DNA of 64,000 bases from an uncultured Acidimicrobiales bacterium (lineage in GTDB: Bacteria; Actinomycetota; Acidimicrobiia; Acidimicrobiales; SHLQ01). The position numbers were made by a program, and so were the translations under genes. Below, one piece after another: positions 1 to 10,000 of the stretch (the stretch's first letter is position 1; every line of letters starts with the position of its first letter). The stretch covers positions 62,001 through 126,000 of the forward strand of contig CALLQB010000004.1 of NCBI GenBank assembly GCA_938015295.1. Direction: 5' to 3'. The notes beneath the pieces were generated by a model. The model was not told the origin of the DNA, did not search any database, and was given only the letters and a program-made list of their open reading frames with translations.

Positions 1-857
1 GCAATGTCGGCTTCGGTGAGCTCGAACGTGCCGAGGAGCGGCGACTGTCCATCGGGCCAGATGGTGAGATCGTCCATCTTGAGGCCCGTAAGGTCGACGC
101 CATCAAGAAGGGCGCCACGGAGGTCCGCACCCTGAATGCTGGCTGACCGCAGGTCGGAACGGCGAAGATCGGCACCGCGCAGGTCCGCCCCGCGCAGGTC
201 TGCACCCTGAAGGTCTGCACCATCGAACGATGCCCGACGAAGGTCGCAGTTCATCAACGTTGCGTCGCACATGAGTGCGCCGCGGAAATCAGCGTTGTCG
301 AAGATTGCGTCGGTGAGGTTGGCGCCGATAAGCGACCCGTCGCGAAAGTCGGCCGAGTGACCAACAGCTTCAGTAAGGTCGGCGAAATCGAAGCGAGCCC
401 GTCGAGCGATGACCTTGTTGAGATCGGCGTCGAGCATGAGCGAACCCATGAGGTCGGCGGCGAGAAGATTCGACCGGGTGAGTCGAGCGCTGGTGAGGTC
501 GCGGCCTCGTAGTTGCAGATCAGCCAGATCCTGACGGCTGAGGTCGCAGCACGATAGATCGCTAGCTGTCGCGATTTGGACTTTGGTGGCCGAACCGCCA
601 CCCAGAATCTGCATCAGTGCGCGTGCGGTGACGAACGGCAGCGTCAATACTGCGCCCAACGACAAACTGCGGAGAAATAGATGCGGCGGCCCGGAGGTCA
701 GAAATGAGGCAAGCCCGGCGAGCAAGCCCACGGTAAACATCGCGGCCGTCGCAACGAGCCAGGGGTTGGTTCGCCACGCACGAATACTGGTGGTGAACCA
801 GGTGAAATCGCGCTTCTGGTGAAGATGATCATCTGCAAACGGGTCGGCCTCGGACAT
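1..857 (-). CDS. Pentapeptide-repeat membrane protein (partial)
   Basis: The reading frame opens at ATG 857 (MSEADPFADD) and runs off the left window edge without a stop, so it is incomplete. The first 40 residues are hydrophilic. Residues about 36-55 and 62-82 are hydrophobic and probably form two membrane segments. From about residue 100 the protein is a run of A(D/N)LXX pentapeptides (LAADLMGSLM, LQGADLRGADLRGADLRRSD), the signature of a right-handed quadrilateral beta helix. The family has no single function; members act as scaffolds, DNA mimics or effectors. The membrane anchor suggests a helix displayed at the membrane, which is inference. It lies downstream of the LLM oxidoreductase on the same strand with an 81-bp gap holding no obvious terminator. 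Confidence 0.85.
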   Translation of the reverse strand, partial: MSEADPFADDHLHQKRDFTWFTTSIRAWRTNPWLVATAAMFTVGLLAGLASFLTSGPPHLFLRSLSLGAVLTLPFVTARALMQILGGGSATKVQIATASDLSCCDLSRQDLADLQLRGRDLTSARLTRSNLLAADLMGSLMLDADLNKVIARRARFDFADLTEAVGHSADFRDGSLIGANLTDAIFDNADFRGALMCDATLMNCDLRRASFDGADLQGADLRGADLRGADLRRSDLRSASIQGADLRGALLDGVDLTGLKMDDLTIWPDGQSPLLGTFELTEADI

Positions 858-938
858 GTTTGGCTTTCGGCACTGTCCGGACGTAGTTGAGTACTCGCGT
901 CGAGAACCCCAGAGTGGGCAACCAGCGTTTGTTGCTGA

Positions 939-1805
939 TCAGCCCGTGACCTGCGAAATTACCCGCTCGCCCCAGCCTGCCAACTCGGTTTCGGGATCCT
1001 TGGCCAGCATGAAAGCCGGCACCATGAGACGGTGCACACCGGCGGCTTCCATCTCTTCAACGGCCGCAATCGGGTCGGACCCAAAGAGGCCACTAGTCAT
1101 CGTGCTTATCTCGATGGCCTTGGGATCGCGGTCGTTGTCGGCGGCCGTTTGTGTCGCGATGTCGATGAGTTCGACAATGTCGCCGCCGGCCGGGAAGAAG
1201 CCATCACCGATACGCCCGGCGCGTCGTGCTGCTGCTGCTGAATGCCCGCCGATATGAATCGGCACGCTGCCTTGCACCGGCGAGGGCTTCGAGCCGACGT
1301 CACTGAACGAAACAAACTCACCGGAATACTCGGCGAGATCGCTTGACCAAAGCGACCGCATGGCTTGTATGTAGTCGTCGGTGCGGGCGCCGCGACGTGC
1401 CCAGGGGATACCTAGCGCATCGAACTCTTCCTCGAGCCAACCCACACCGATGCCCAGTTCGACGCGACCACCCGAGAGATGATCGAGAGTCGCGACCTCT
1501 TTAGCCAGCACGATCGGGTTGCGCTCGGGGAGAATAAGAATGCCGGTAGCCAAGCGGAGGTTCGTCGAGTGTGCAGCGACCCAGGTGAGCCAGATGAGCG
1601 GGTCGGGAATCGAGGCGTCGTGGCCGCCGGGCATCTTGCCGCTTGGGTCATACGGGTAGGACGACTCGTAGTCCTTCGGAACAATGACGTGTTCGACTGT
1701 CCAGAGCGAGTCGAAACCGGCTGCCTCAGCTCCACGGGCTAGCAGCGCTGCGCCTTCGGCTCCAGCGAACTGCATGGTGTTTGCAAAGGCAATGCCAAAC
1801 TTCAT
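939..1805 (-). CDS. LLM-class F420-dependent oxidoreductase
   Basis: 288 residues from ATG 1805 (MKFGIAFANTMQFAG). An upstream extension exists in frame, but this start matches the family N-terminus and follows a GGAG-containing stretch. The protein is a bacterial-luciferase-like TIM barrel: the segment LATGILILPERNPIVLAKEV followed by LSGGRVELGIGVGWLEEEFDALG is characteristic of the probable F420-dependent subgroup. The substrate cannot be read from sequence. It lies 73 bp behind the enoyl-CoA hydratase on the same strand and may be cotranscribed, which would hint at acyl-CoA or terpenoid oxidation, but that is inference. Related paralogs are at 5993-6892 and 51924-52955. Confidence 0.9.
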   Translation of the reverse strand: MKFGIAFANTMQFAGAEGAALLARGAEAAGFDSLWTVEHVIVPKDYESSYPYDPSGKMPGGHDASIPDPLIWLTWVAAHSTNLRLATGILILPERNPIVLAKEVATLDHLSGGRVELGIGVGWLEEEFDALGIPWARRGARTDDYIQAMRSLWSSDLAEYSGEFVSFSDVGSKPSPVQGSVPIHIGGHSAAAARRAGRIGDGFFPAGGDIVELIDIATQTAADNDRDPKAIEISTMTSGLFGSDPIAAVEEMEAAGVHRLMVPAFMLAKDPETELAGWGERVISQVTG

Positions 1806-1878
1806 GATGTCTCCATCTTCGTAAAGGTGCTGCGGATCGAACCGCTTACTCGCGTCGCAAAAGTGCGACCAACGAACG

Positions 1879-2652
1879 TTAGTGCCCTTTCCAGCTGGGC
1901 TTTCGTTTCTCCTGAAAAGCTTGTCGTCCTTCTGCGGCGTCGTCGGTGTTGCCGGCATAGAGGCGAAGCGTCTCACCCATTCGTACCGCTTCGGTCCACG
2001 GCATCTGGGTACCTCGATACGCCATTTCTTTGGTAGCCCGTACCGCTAGCGGGGCACCCTGGCACAGACGCTCAGCGAGGTGGTTGGCCTCGTCGAGCAA
2101 GTTGTCGTGTTCGACCACTCGCCACACCAACCCCATTTCTTTTGCGGCATCGGCACCGACCGCGTCGCCGGTGAGGAGTAGTTCCAGCGCGTCTGCCCAG
2201 CCAACGCGGCCCGGCAGCCGCAGAGCGCCGACGATTGTTGGCACGCCGATCCTGACCTCGGGGTAGGCGAAGGTTGCGCGGTCGCTTGCGATCACAAAGT
2301 CACACGTCGCCACGGCGGTCAACCCATAACCAATACAAGGCCCATTCACTGCAGCGATGGTCGGTTTCCAGACCTCAAGGCCGCTCTCGAATGAGTTGAT
2401 GGTCGGCTTTTCGAAGAAGCTGCCCGGAAAGGTTCCGACGCTTCCAGCGCCGTCTTTAAGATCCGCGCCTGCGCAGAACGCCCGCCCTGAACCAGTGACG
2501 ATCGCGACCCAAGCGTCTTCGTCGGCTTGAAAGTCAAGCCAAGCCTGGTTCAAACACTCGCGCATCTCGCCGTTGACTGCGTTGAGCGCCTCGGGGCGGT
2601 TGTACGTGATGGTCGCAATGTTTCCGGTTCGTTCATAGGTAGCGGCTGCCAT
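1879..2652 (-). CDS. Enoyl-CoA hydratase/isomerase (crotonase) family protein
   Basis: 257 residues from ATG 2652 (MAAATYERTGNIATITYNRP). Crotonase hallmarks are the N-terminal NRPEALNAV segment, the first oxyanion-hole block SGRAFCAGADLKD, the second block AAVNGPCIGYGLTAVATCDFVIAS, and the motif RIGVPTIVGALRLPGRVGWADALELLLTG. Family members hydrate or isomerise acyl-CoA thioesters in beta-oxidation and related routes. The Glu usually found in the second block is not obvious here, so the exact reaction is uncertain. It reads divergently from the OsmC gene across 45 bp and is followed by the LLM oxidoreductase on the same strand. Confidence 0.9.
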   Translation of the reverse strand: MAAATYERTGNIATITYNRPEALNAVNGEMRECLNQAWLDFQADEDAWVAIVTGSGRAFCAGADLKDGAGSVGTFPGSFFEKPTINSFESGLEVWKPTIAAVNGPCIGYGLTAVATCDFVIASDRATFAYPEVRIGVPTIVGALRLPGRVGWADALELLLTGDAVGADAAKEMGLVWRVVEHDNLLDEANHLAERLCQGAPLAVRATKEMAYRGTQMPWTEAVRMGETLRLYAGNTDDAAEGRQAFQEKRKPSWKGH

Positions 2653-2697
2653 GCGGATTCTCCCAACTAGCTGATGCTGAAACCGTAGTCTTGGTTG

Positions 2698-3129
2698 ATG
2701 ACAACTATTACTGCCGATCTCACATCCGGAACCCTCGTCGAGATTCGAAACGGCCGCCATGTTTGGTACGCCGACGAGCCGCTCGACCTCAACGGCACAG
2801 ACACTGGCCCGAACCCGTACGAAATGTTGCTCGGGTCCCTCGCGGCTTGTACCTCGATCACCTTGTCGTTCTACGCCCAGCGCAAGGGTTGGAGTCTCGA
2901 TTCGGTATCGGTGCGCTATGAATACGAAAGGTTGCACGCCGACGATTGTGTCGAGTGTGACGACGATGCCCTTGGCTGGCTCGACGGCGTCCGCAGCGAA
3001 ATTTTCATCGAGGGAACCTTCGACGACGAACAGCGTCAACGGCTTGCTGAAGTAGCGCAGCGATGCCCGGTGCACAAAACACTGGCCAACGGCATCACCT
3101 TTGTTCGCGAGAAGATCACGGTGGGTTAG
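2698..3129 (+). CDS. OsmC/Ohr family peroxiredoxin-like protein
   Basis: 143 residues from ATG 2698; a TTG directly in front of it could also serve. The sequence matches the OsmC family: GPNPYEMLLGSLAACTSITL with the first reactive cysteine at residue 51, and QRCPVHKTLANG with the second at residue 123. OsmC and Ohr proteins reduce organic hydroperoxides with this cysteine pair. The short GLY-poor N-terminus and the CPVHKTL motif fit the YhfA/OsmC-like subgroup better than Ohr. It is divergent from the enoyl-CoA hydratase and followed on the same strand by the alkylation repair genes, 73 bp away. No strong Shine-Dalgarno precedes it. Confidence 0.9.
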   Translation: MTTITADLTSGTLVEIRNGRHVWYADEPLDLNGTDTGPNPYEMLLGSLAACTSITLSFYAQRKGWSLDSVSVRYEYERLHADDCVECDDDALGWLDGVRSEIFIEGTFDDEQRQRLAEVAQRCPVHKTLANGITFVREKITVG

Positions 3130-3202
3130 CGGCAAACTTCTCAGAAACCTGGTTGTCCGATTTCCGCTAGATGTTGGGCGGCGTACCCGTCAGACTGAGG
3201 TC

Positions 3203-4714
3203 ATGACTTCGACCATCGACTTCGACCGCTGTTACCGGGCTGTCGAGTCGCGCGACGCTCGCTTTGATGGTTGGTTCATCACCGCCGTCACCTCGACGGG
3301 TATTTATTGCCGGCCGAGCTGTCCCACGCCGATTCGGCCGAAACGCAAAAACGTCGCGTTCTATCCCACGGCAGCTGCCGCTCAGGGGGCGGGATTCCGG
3401 GCGTGTAAGCGGTGCCGACCCGATGCGTCGCCGGGGTCGCCAGAGTGGGATCTTCGAGCTGATCTGACCGGCCGGGCGATGCGTCTGATCGCCGACGGAT
3501 GCATCGACCGGGTCGGCGTGACGGGGTTGGCTGCATCGCTCGCGGTGAGCGAACGAAACCTGACCCGGATCCTGCAACGTGAGCTCGGAGCGTCGCCACT
3601 GGCAATTGCCCGGGCGCAGCGGGCACAGACGGCGCGTGTGCTGATCGAGACAACCGATCTCAAGTTCAGCGATGTTGCTTTTGCTGCCGGGTTCTCGTCG
3701 ATCCGCCAATTCAACGACACCGTCCAGCAGGTGTTTGCACAGACGCCAACGGTGCTCAGGCGCGCCGCCTCAACAGCTGACGGCCATAGCGACAAAGACA
3801 ACAAGCAACGGGGCGTTCAGGGCGCAGTCGGTCTCCGTTTGGCGATTCGCCAACCGTTTCAGAGCGAACCGCTACTGGCGTGGTTTGCCGGTCACCTCCC
3901 CGCCAATGTGGCCCAGGTCGACGCTGCCGACAACACCATCCGTCGCACCCTTCGCACACCGCATGGTGCAGGGTTCGCCGAACTCACGCTGCACGAGGAT
4001 CACGTGTGGTGCACTATCTCGTTGGCAGATCTTGCCGACCTCTCGGTGGCGGTCAGCCGTCTTCGTCGCCTCCTTGATCTCGACGCCGACCCCGAGAGTG
4101 TGCAGAGCCATCTCGAAGGAACCGAACTGGGTTCACTGGTGGCCAGGGACCCCGGTTTGCGTGTTCCGGGAGCGGTCGACGGTTTCGAACAAGCTGTCCT
4201 GACGGTACTTGGACAGCAGGTTTCGGTGGCTGCGGGTCGAACCTTTGCCACCCGACTCGTCGAGGCCTTCGGCGAACCGACCGACAGCGGCCGCAAAAAC
4301 GACCCCGTAGCATGGCGACTCTTTCCAACTGCGGAGACGTTGACATCAGCCGATCTGGGCTCACTTGGCATCACCGGTAGCCGTCAACGCACTCTTGGCG
4401 CCCTCGCCCAAGCGGTCGTCAACGGCGAACTCGACCTGAGCCCGGGCGCCGACCGCGCTCGCACCCGAAGCGACCTGCTTGCGCTGCCCGGCATTGGACC
4501 GTGGACCGCAGACGTCGTGGCGATGCGCGCCCTTGGTGATCCCGACGTTTTCCCAACCGCCGATCTTGTGCTCGTCAAGGCAGTCGAAAGGCTCGGGCTT
4601 CCCACTGATGCGAAGCGACTCGCGCAGGTTGCCGCATCGTGGGCGCCGTGGCGGAGTTACGCCGCACACCACGTGTGGGCCAGTGTGTATCCCCAACCCT
4701 GTGAGGTTTCCTGA
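3203..4714 (+). CDS. Ada-type regulator fused to AlkA DNA glycosylase
   Basis: 503 residues from ATG 3203. Residues 1-75 are the Ada zinc domain with four cysteines (C36, C40 in IYCRPSCP; C68, C71 in ACKRCRP). In Ada the first of these accepts a methyl group from DNA phosphotriesters and switches on the regulon. Residues about 85-190 form an AraC-type helix-turn-helix (LAVSERNLTRILQRELGASP). Residues about 205-500 are AlkA: an N-terminal fold followed by the HhH-GPD block ALPGIGPWTADVVAMRALG with the downstream Asp of FPTADLVL as catalytic residue. It senses alkylation, activates transcription and excises 3-methyladenine. This Ada-AlkA fusion is known in actinobacteria. Ogt follows after one base. 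Confidence 0.93.
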   Translation: MTSTIDFDRCYRAVESRDARFDGWFITAVTSTGIYCRPSCPTPIRPKRKNVAFYPTAAAAQGAGFRACKRCRPDASPGSPEWDLRADLTGRAMRLIADGCIDRVGVTGLAASLAVSERNLTRILQRELGASPLAIARAQRAQTARVLIETTDLKFSDVAFAAGFSSIRQFNDTVQQVFAQTPTVLRRAASTADGHSDKDNKQRGVQGAVGLRLAIRQPFQSEPLLAWFAGHLPANVAQVDAADNTIRRTLRTPHGAGFAELTLHEDHVWCTISLADLADLSVAVSRLRRLLDLDADPESVQSHLEGTELGSLVARDPGLRVPGAVDGFEQAVLTVLGQQVSVAAGRTFATRLVEAFGEPTDSGRKNDPVAWRLFPTAETLTSADLGSLGITGSRQRTLGALAQAVVNGELDLSPGADRARTRSDLLALPGIGPWTADVVAMRALGDPDVFPTADLVLVKAVERLGLPTDAKRLAQVAASWAPWRSYAAHHVWASVYPQPCEVS

Positions 4715-4715
4715 G

Positions 4716-5207
4716 ATGTATTGCACAACCTACAAGTCGCCACTTGGTGCCCTTGAACTCGTGGCATCAACAACGGGTCTGGTGGCCGTGCTGTGGCCCG
4801 AAGATACCGACGCCCGGGTGCCGCTAGCCGATGCGCCTGTCGAAGACCCCACCAACCCCACGCTGTGTCGAACTGCCGAACAACTCGACGAGTACTTTGC
4901 TGGCACACGCAAAGAGTTCGACTTGCCGCTCGACCTACGCGGTACCGATTTCCAAGTCGAAGCCTGGCTCTCGTTGGCGCGTATTCCGTATGGATCCACT
5001 GCTACTTACGGCGAGCAAGCGGCATCGCTCGGCCGCCCCAAAGCGGTTCGCGCAATTGGCGCCGCAAACGGGCGAAACCCCGTGTCGATCGTGCTCCCGT
5101 GCCACCGAGTTGTTGGGGCGAACGGTTCGCTTACCGGGTTCGCCGCCGGGCTTGAAGCAAAACAGTTCCTTCTCGACCTCGAACAGGGCGAACACCGGCT
5201 TTTCTGA
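4716..5207 (+). CDS. ogt: Methylated-DNA--protein-cysteine methyltransferase
   Basis: 163 residues from ATG 4716, one base after the TGA of the Ada-AlkA gene, so translation is probably coupled. The C-terminal domain carries the suicide active site PCHRV with acceptor C129, preceded by IPYGSTATYGEQA and GRPKAVRAIGAANGRNPVSI, which form the DNA-binding wing and Asn hinge. It removes methyl groups from O6-methylguanine and O4-methylthymine in a single-turnover reaction. With the preceding gene it makes a compact adaptive-response operon. It converges on the NYN gene 11 bp further on. Confidence 0.95.
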   Translation: MYCTTYKSPLGALELVASTTGLVAVLWPEDTDARVPLADAPVEDPTNPTLCRTAEQLDEYFAGTRKEFDLPLDLRGTDFQVEAWLSLARIPYGSTATYGEQAASLGRPKAVRAIGAANGRNPVSIVLPCHRVVGANGSLTGFAAGLEAKQFLLDLEQGEHRLF

Positions 5208-5218
5208 CCCCGGCAGCC

Positions 5219-5926
5219 CTAGCTATCGAGATCTTCGCTCGCCTGGCGATTCGTGCCCTCTTGCTCGAGACTCGCGAGAAAACCAGCCACTTTCTTGCGC
5301 GGCAGCTTCGAGAAATAGTCGAAGTTGTCGTTGATGCGTGCAACCAAATCGCGATCGATGAAATGCGTGAAGTCGTAGCCTTCCATGATGTGGCGATATT
5401 TGTCGCCGACCGGGATGGCAACTTCGACTCGCACATGTTGCGAAGCCGCACGTTCATGGATTTCGCGGGCCACCTCAGAGAGGTCACGGTCGCGGCTGAC
5501 GATGATGATGGTGTCGCAGGTATGGGTGAGAGCCGCCTCCATGGCGTCGAGGCCCAAGGCGAGGTCGATACCTTTCTCGCGTGCCTGATGTCGCCGCTCG
5601 ACGGTCACCTCATGGGTGTCGTCATCGTCGGCTTTCATGGGGTTGGGGAGCCGGTCAACCACGCTCCATTCCCAGTGGTATTGCAGCGGGCGTTCGATGA
5701 CCTCAACTCCGGTGCGCCGCATCAGTTTGTGTCGACGCATCGACATTGCGTGGATCTTTGGGTTCTCGCGGGGCTGATGCACGCCGCTGTAATACTTGGT
5801 CTGGAGAAGCGACCGGTCGCCAGCTAGCTCGCGAGCGAGAAGAATCGGGTGGACTCGGGTACGAAAGAGTTTCGAGACACCCTTGTACAGGTTCTGACCA
5901 TCGATAAAGACCGACACTGTCGACAT
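5219..5926 (-). CDS. NYN-domain (LabA/DUF88-like) putative ribonuclease
   Basis: 235 residues from ATG 5926. The N-terminal VSVFIDGQNLYKG, the central EKGIDLALGLDAM and DTIIIVSRDRDLSEV give the acidic residues of the NYN/PIN-like nuclease fold (D9, Asp of GIDLALGLD, Asp of SRDRDL). NYN proteins are metal-dependent RNases or regulatory RNA-binding proteins. The C-terminal 60 residues (DKYRHIMEGYDFTHFIDRDLV) are not a domain I recognise. The gene stands alone between the ogt end and the second LLM oxidoreductase. RNA target unknown. Confidence 0.85.
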   Translation of the reverse strand: MSTVSVFIDGQNLYKGVSKLFRTRVHPILLARELAGDRSLLQTKYYSGVHQPRENPKIHAMSMRRHKLMRRTGVEVIERPLQYHWEWSVVDRLPNPMKADDDDTHEVTVERRHQAREKGIDLALGLDAMEAALTHTCDTIIIVSRDRDLSEVAREIHERAASQHVRVEVAIPVGDKYRHIMEGYDFTHFIDRDLVARINDNFDYFSKLPRKKVAGFLASLEQEGTNRQASEDLDS

Positions 5927-5992
5927 GAGACTCGACTCTAGGTTCTGGCCGACCGTTAGTGGCGCGGACGGGCACCGTTGGCGACGATTGAT

Positions 5993-6892
5993 TCAGTCGA
6001 TCTGACTCATGACGTCGGCATGGAAGCGTTGGTAGGTTTCGCGCCGAACCTGTTCGGTGTCACCGAACAGAAAGTCGGCGACGATGAACTCGTCGAACCC
6101 AAGATCGCTGTAGCGCCCAAGCTGATCGACGATCTGCGATGGCGAACCCTTGATAACTCGGTCGCCCATCTCGTCGGTTGTGGCAGTGTCGTCGGTGGTT
6201 TGCACGACGAGAGCCTGCACCGATTTCCACATCGTTGCCGGGTCTCGACCCACAGATTCGCATGCGGTTTCGAGCGAAGCGAGCCCCTGCCCGGCGAGGG
6301 TTGGATCTCCCCAGGTGTTCCACTCCTGCGCGTGGCGAGCGGTGATCCGCAACATGCGCGGACTGCTGGTGCCTACAAGGATCGGCAACGGTGACTGCAC
6401 CGGCGACGGGTCGCTTGGCGCACCTGCAAGCGAATAGAACTCGCCGTCGAAGGTGGTTTCATCGTGTGCGAGCAACGACGCCATGATTTGTAGTGCTTCG
6501 TCGAACCGGCTCACTCGCTGCCCCGGCGCTTCGAGTTCGATGCCGTACGCCGTGTGTTCGTTGATCTGCCAGCCGGCGCCGACACCAAGCACCATTCGTC
6601 CATCGGAGATGTGGTCGATCGTCGCGGCGCGGTTCGCAAGCACAGCTGGGTGATGAATCGACGTTGGGGCAACCAGCGAACCAATTCGAATGCGTTCGGT
6701 CGTCGCGGCAACTGCAGGGAGCATCGCCCAACATTCGTGCACGTCGCCACGAGCGACTTCGGCCGAATCGGTGTTTGACATGTAGTGGTCGGCGTACCAG
6801 AGGCCGTACCACCCGTCGGCCTCGGCCATTTGGGCGAGCGACAAAACTTCTTTGGGCGAGTGGGACGGATTCGGCCAGACGGAGAACTTCAT
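5993..6892 (-). CDS. LLM-class F420-dependent oxidoreductase
   Basis: 299 residues from ATG 6892 (MKFSVWPNPSHSPKEVLSLA). Family features are ADGWYGLWYADHYM near the N-terminus, IRIGSLVAPTSIHHPAVLANRAATIDHIS, and GRMVLGVGAGWQINEHTAYG. These are luciferase-like barrel segments typical of TIGR03560-like F420-dependent enzymes. Substrate unknown. It lies between the NYN gene and the terminator of the addB-addA operon on the same strand, so it probably has its own promoter. Confidence 0.9.
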   Translation of the reverse strand: MKFSVWPNPSHSPKEVLSLAQMAEADGWYGLWYADHYMSNTDSAEVARGDVHECWAMLPAVAATTERIRIGSLVAPTSIHHPAVLANRAATIDHISDGRMVLGVGAGWQINEHTAYGIELEAPGQRVSRFDEALQIMASLLAHDETTFDGEFYSLAGAPSDPSPVQSPLPILVGTSSPRMLRITARHAQEWNTWGDPTLAGQGLASLETACESVGRDPATMWKSVQALVVQTTDDTATTDEMGDRVIKGSPSQIVDQLGRYSDLGFDEFIVADFLFGDTEQVRRETYQRFHADVMSQID

Positions 6893-6917
6893 TGGGCGAA
6901 GCTAGCAGGGTGCCAAA

Positions 6918-6976
6918 AGAGAAAAAACCCCGGTCGTTCCCCTTAACTACAAGAGCAAGGTGGAAGGCCGGGGTTG
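6918..6976 (-). terminator. Rho-independent terminator of the addB-addA operon
   Basis: On the minus strand, 50 bp past the addA stop, an 8-bp perfect stem AACCCCGG / CCGGGGTT (6968-6975 with 6926-6933) is followed by a run of six T residues (the A run at 6922-6927). Nested inside is a second short stem CCTT / AAGG. Position, stem and T tract together make a convincing intrinsic terminator. It also separates addA from the following LLM gene. Confidence 0.8.
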
Positions 6977-7027
6977 TACGTCTTCGAGTATAGCGCATGC
7001 GGGCGGGAGTTTCGCCGCGGTAGCGAG

Positions 7028-10000
7028 CTACTCGAGAACAGATGCTGAGTCTGTCGAGGTGAGGCCCCCAAGAGCGGTCGCCCGTACCTCATCGATCGCG
7101 GCGCGAAGGTTGACGACGTCGCGTTCGATAGCCGACTCTTCGTCAAGGAAAACAAAGACCACGCGTGCCACCGTTTCTGCGGTGGCCTCTTCGACAGCGA
7201 GAGCGTAGGTGGCCCCTTGCAGTCGGTAGCGGCTCAGTTTGGCCAGCAGCGTTTCGTCATCGGGAACGGCATCGGTTTTGTAGTCGACCACCACGAGTCC
7301 ATCGGGCGTGCGGTACAGCAGATCGATGTAGCCCTCGATCACAAGGTCGTCGGAGAGTGGTGCGGCGACATACATTTCGCGCCAATACCTCGACGATACG
7401 GCTTCGCGTACCACCGTTGCCGCCAATGCCGATCGCGACAGCGACTCGACGATTGCTTCCCTGCCAAGCACTCCTTCGGCGGCGGCCTGCGCCGCTGCGG
7501 TCTCGGCGATGCCGACGCCGTTGACCAGGTCGGTTGTTTGCAGGGTGCCGTGCACGGCCCGACCAATGGCGGTGCCATACCGGCCCTTTTGCCACGGCGG
7601 GAGATCGAGGTTGCGCGAGTCTTTTGCCAATCCAGGGTCGCGAGCTGGGTCTTCAACCAGCGATGGCGCCGACGCCTCGGGTGGAGCCGCCGCGGCGCTG
7701 GCCAACTTCGCAATAGTGGTGGCGGCGAGCACCCGTTGTCGGGCGCCGAGTTCCAACGCCTGCGACAGCTCGACTTCCCAGACGCTTCGATCGAGGAGTG
7801 GGTCTGCGGGCTGCAGCGCTGGTGGTTCGACCGCGCTGTCGTCGGGGTCGAGATGTTCAAATGGTGGCGCGTCGTCGAGGACGCATGCGATGAGTTCGGC
7901 CATCGTCAACTTCGACAGGTCGGTGGCCGCATTTTTACGCTGCTTGTGATGGGTCGAAACCACCAGATGGTCGCGCGCACGGGTGGCGGCAACGTACAGA
8001 AGGCGCAGAGTCTCGTGGAAACCAAGTTGCTCATCGAGCGCCGCGTACTTCTCGAAGTCGAGACTTTCGAGATCCTTCTTGACCCGAATCACCCACTCGC
8101 CGTCGCCGGGGAAGATCACCTGCACGCCGCCCCGCTTGCGTTGGGCCTGTGTGGTGAGGCCCGACAGGATTGTTATGGGGAACTCCAGGCCTTTCGAGCC
8201 GTGGATCGTCATAATCCGCACCGAGTCATCGTCGGTTTCGGGAAGCACGGCCTCGGCTACCCGCGCCCCTTCGGCACTCTGCAGTTCGGCCCAAGCGAGG
8301 TAGTCGCGTAGACCGCCACCCTCAGATTCGGCGTACGCTCGAGCCTGATCGATCAAAAACCGAATACGGCGCCACAAATCGCGTGGCCGGCGGTCGGTAA
8401 ACCCGAGCTCGAGCAGCCGGCGCTCGCGCACAATGCGTTCGAGCAATTCGCTGGGCGTCATCCACATTTGCGACTGGTGGAGCTCACCAAGGAACACCAG
8501 GGCCTCGGCAACTGGATGGTCGTGGGGGAGGGTTTCGGGAAGTTCGGTCTGGTGATTCCACGCCCCTTGATGTTCGATCTTGAAGGTGTAGAGGTCGTCG
8601 TCGCCGCAGCCAAACAGGGCCGACCGAAGTGACGTGGCGAGGGCAAGTTCATCGGTGGGGTCGGCGATCGAACGCAGAACGGCGAGCAGGTCGCGCACCT
8701 CGCTGGTGTTATACACCAGCGAACTGCTCTCCGCGCGGTAGGGGACCTCGACGCGTTCGAGCTCGCGTTCGAGAGCAACCAGCGACGTGCGAGCTGGGAG
8801 AAGAATGGTGATGTCGCCGAGCTGTGCATCGCGCCAACCGCCGTTGCCGTCGTCGACCTGCCAACGTTCCTGCATTGCGAGACAGATGGTGTTGGCGACA
8901 TCAGCAGCCTCGGCGCGCCGCAGCGTTTCGGCATCGGCGGTATCGGGGTGGCTTCGGCCGATCACCGCAACCGGATTGCCGCCCGGTGCCGCAGCGCGCA
9001 CCGCGGTGAGTGGCTGATACTCGGGTTGGGAGCCTTCCTTGAACTGGATCAGCCGCCCGAAGACATGGTTTACCCAGTTGATGATGGGTGTTGTGGTGCG
9101 GAAATTGCTGGTGAGTTGCACCGGTTCGTCGGCGAACGAGGTGCGCGCGTCAAGGAAGAGGTTGATGTCGGCTCGCCGAAAGCGATAGATCGACTGTTTG
9201 GGGTCGCCGACAAAAAAGAGTGAACCGGGCGGGATGGTGAGCTCGTTCCAAGGCGTGGTGCCGTCGGGATCGGGGCTAGCGATAAGGCAGGCGAGTTCGA
9301 TTTGAATCGGGTCGGTGTCCTGAAACTCGTCAAGTAGCAGGCGGGAGTACCGTTCGCGCATGGTGGCCCGTACCGTTTGCCCCGAAACGGGATTGCGCAA
9401 CAGCTGGCGAGCCCGCACGAGAAGATCGTGGTATTCGAGCCGTCCTTCGGTTCGTCGTTCTTCGGCCGCGTCGAGGGTCCACACAGCAACATGTTCGGCG
9501 AGTCGGTGCAATGCTTGGTTCGCAACCTCGGCAATCGCTTCCTCAATTGCGGTTCGGGTGTCGACGACTTCTTCTCGCACGTCGGCGACCGAAAACCCGG
9601 TAGCTGGCCAGCTGCCCTGCTTACCTACATTGCCAACCTTGAGACTGACCGACGGATGCACCAGCCGTTCGAGAAGTTCAATGTCGTCAAAGCTGCTGCG
9701 AAGGTCGGCAACATAGTCCTCGAGGTCGTCGAGCTTTTGAAACAACCGATCGGTTGGGTCGGCACACTCGTCGCGAAGTTCGGTCAGCGCAGCAAGTTGA
9801 TCGACCAGGTGTGCAAGGTCGAGCTGTAACGGTTCGGCGGTAGCAGCAGGATGTAAGGCAACATGTTCGGCCACGAGGTCCCAGTTGTTGTTGAACTGCC
9901 GGGCGAGTTGTTGCAGGTGATCGAGCGAAACGCCCACGGCGTTTGCGATGAGAAAGTCGTTGCCGTTGCCTTGGTCTTCGAGAAGCTGGTCGAGGAAGCG

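Noticed and set aside
7217-8311. 364-codon plus-strand frame inside addA
   Set aside because: The opposite strand encodes clear helicase and nuclease motifs; this frame has no domain and no initiation signal.
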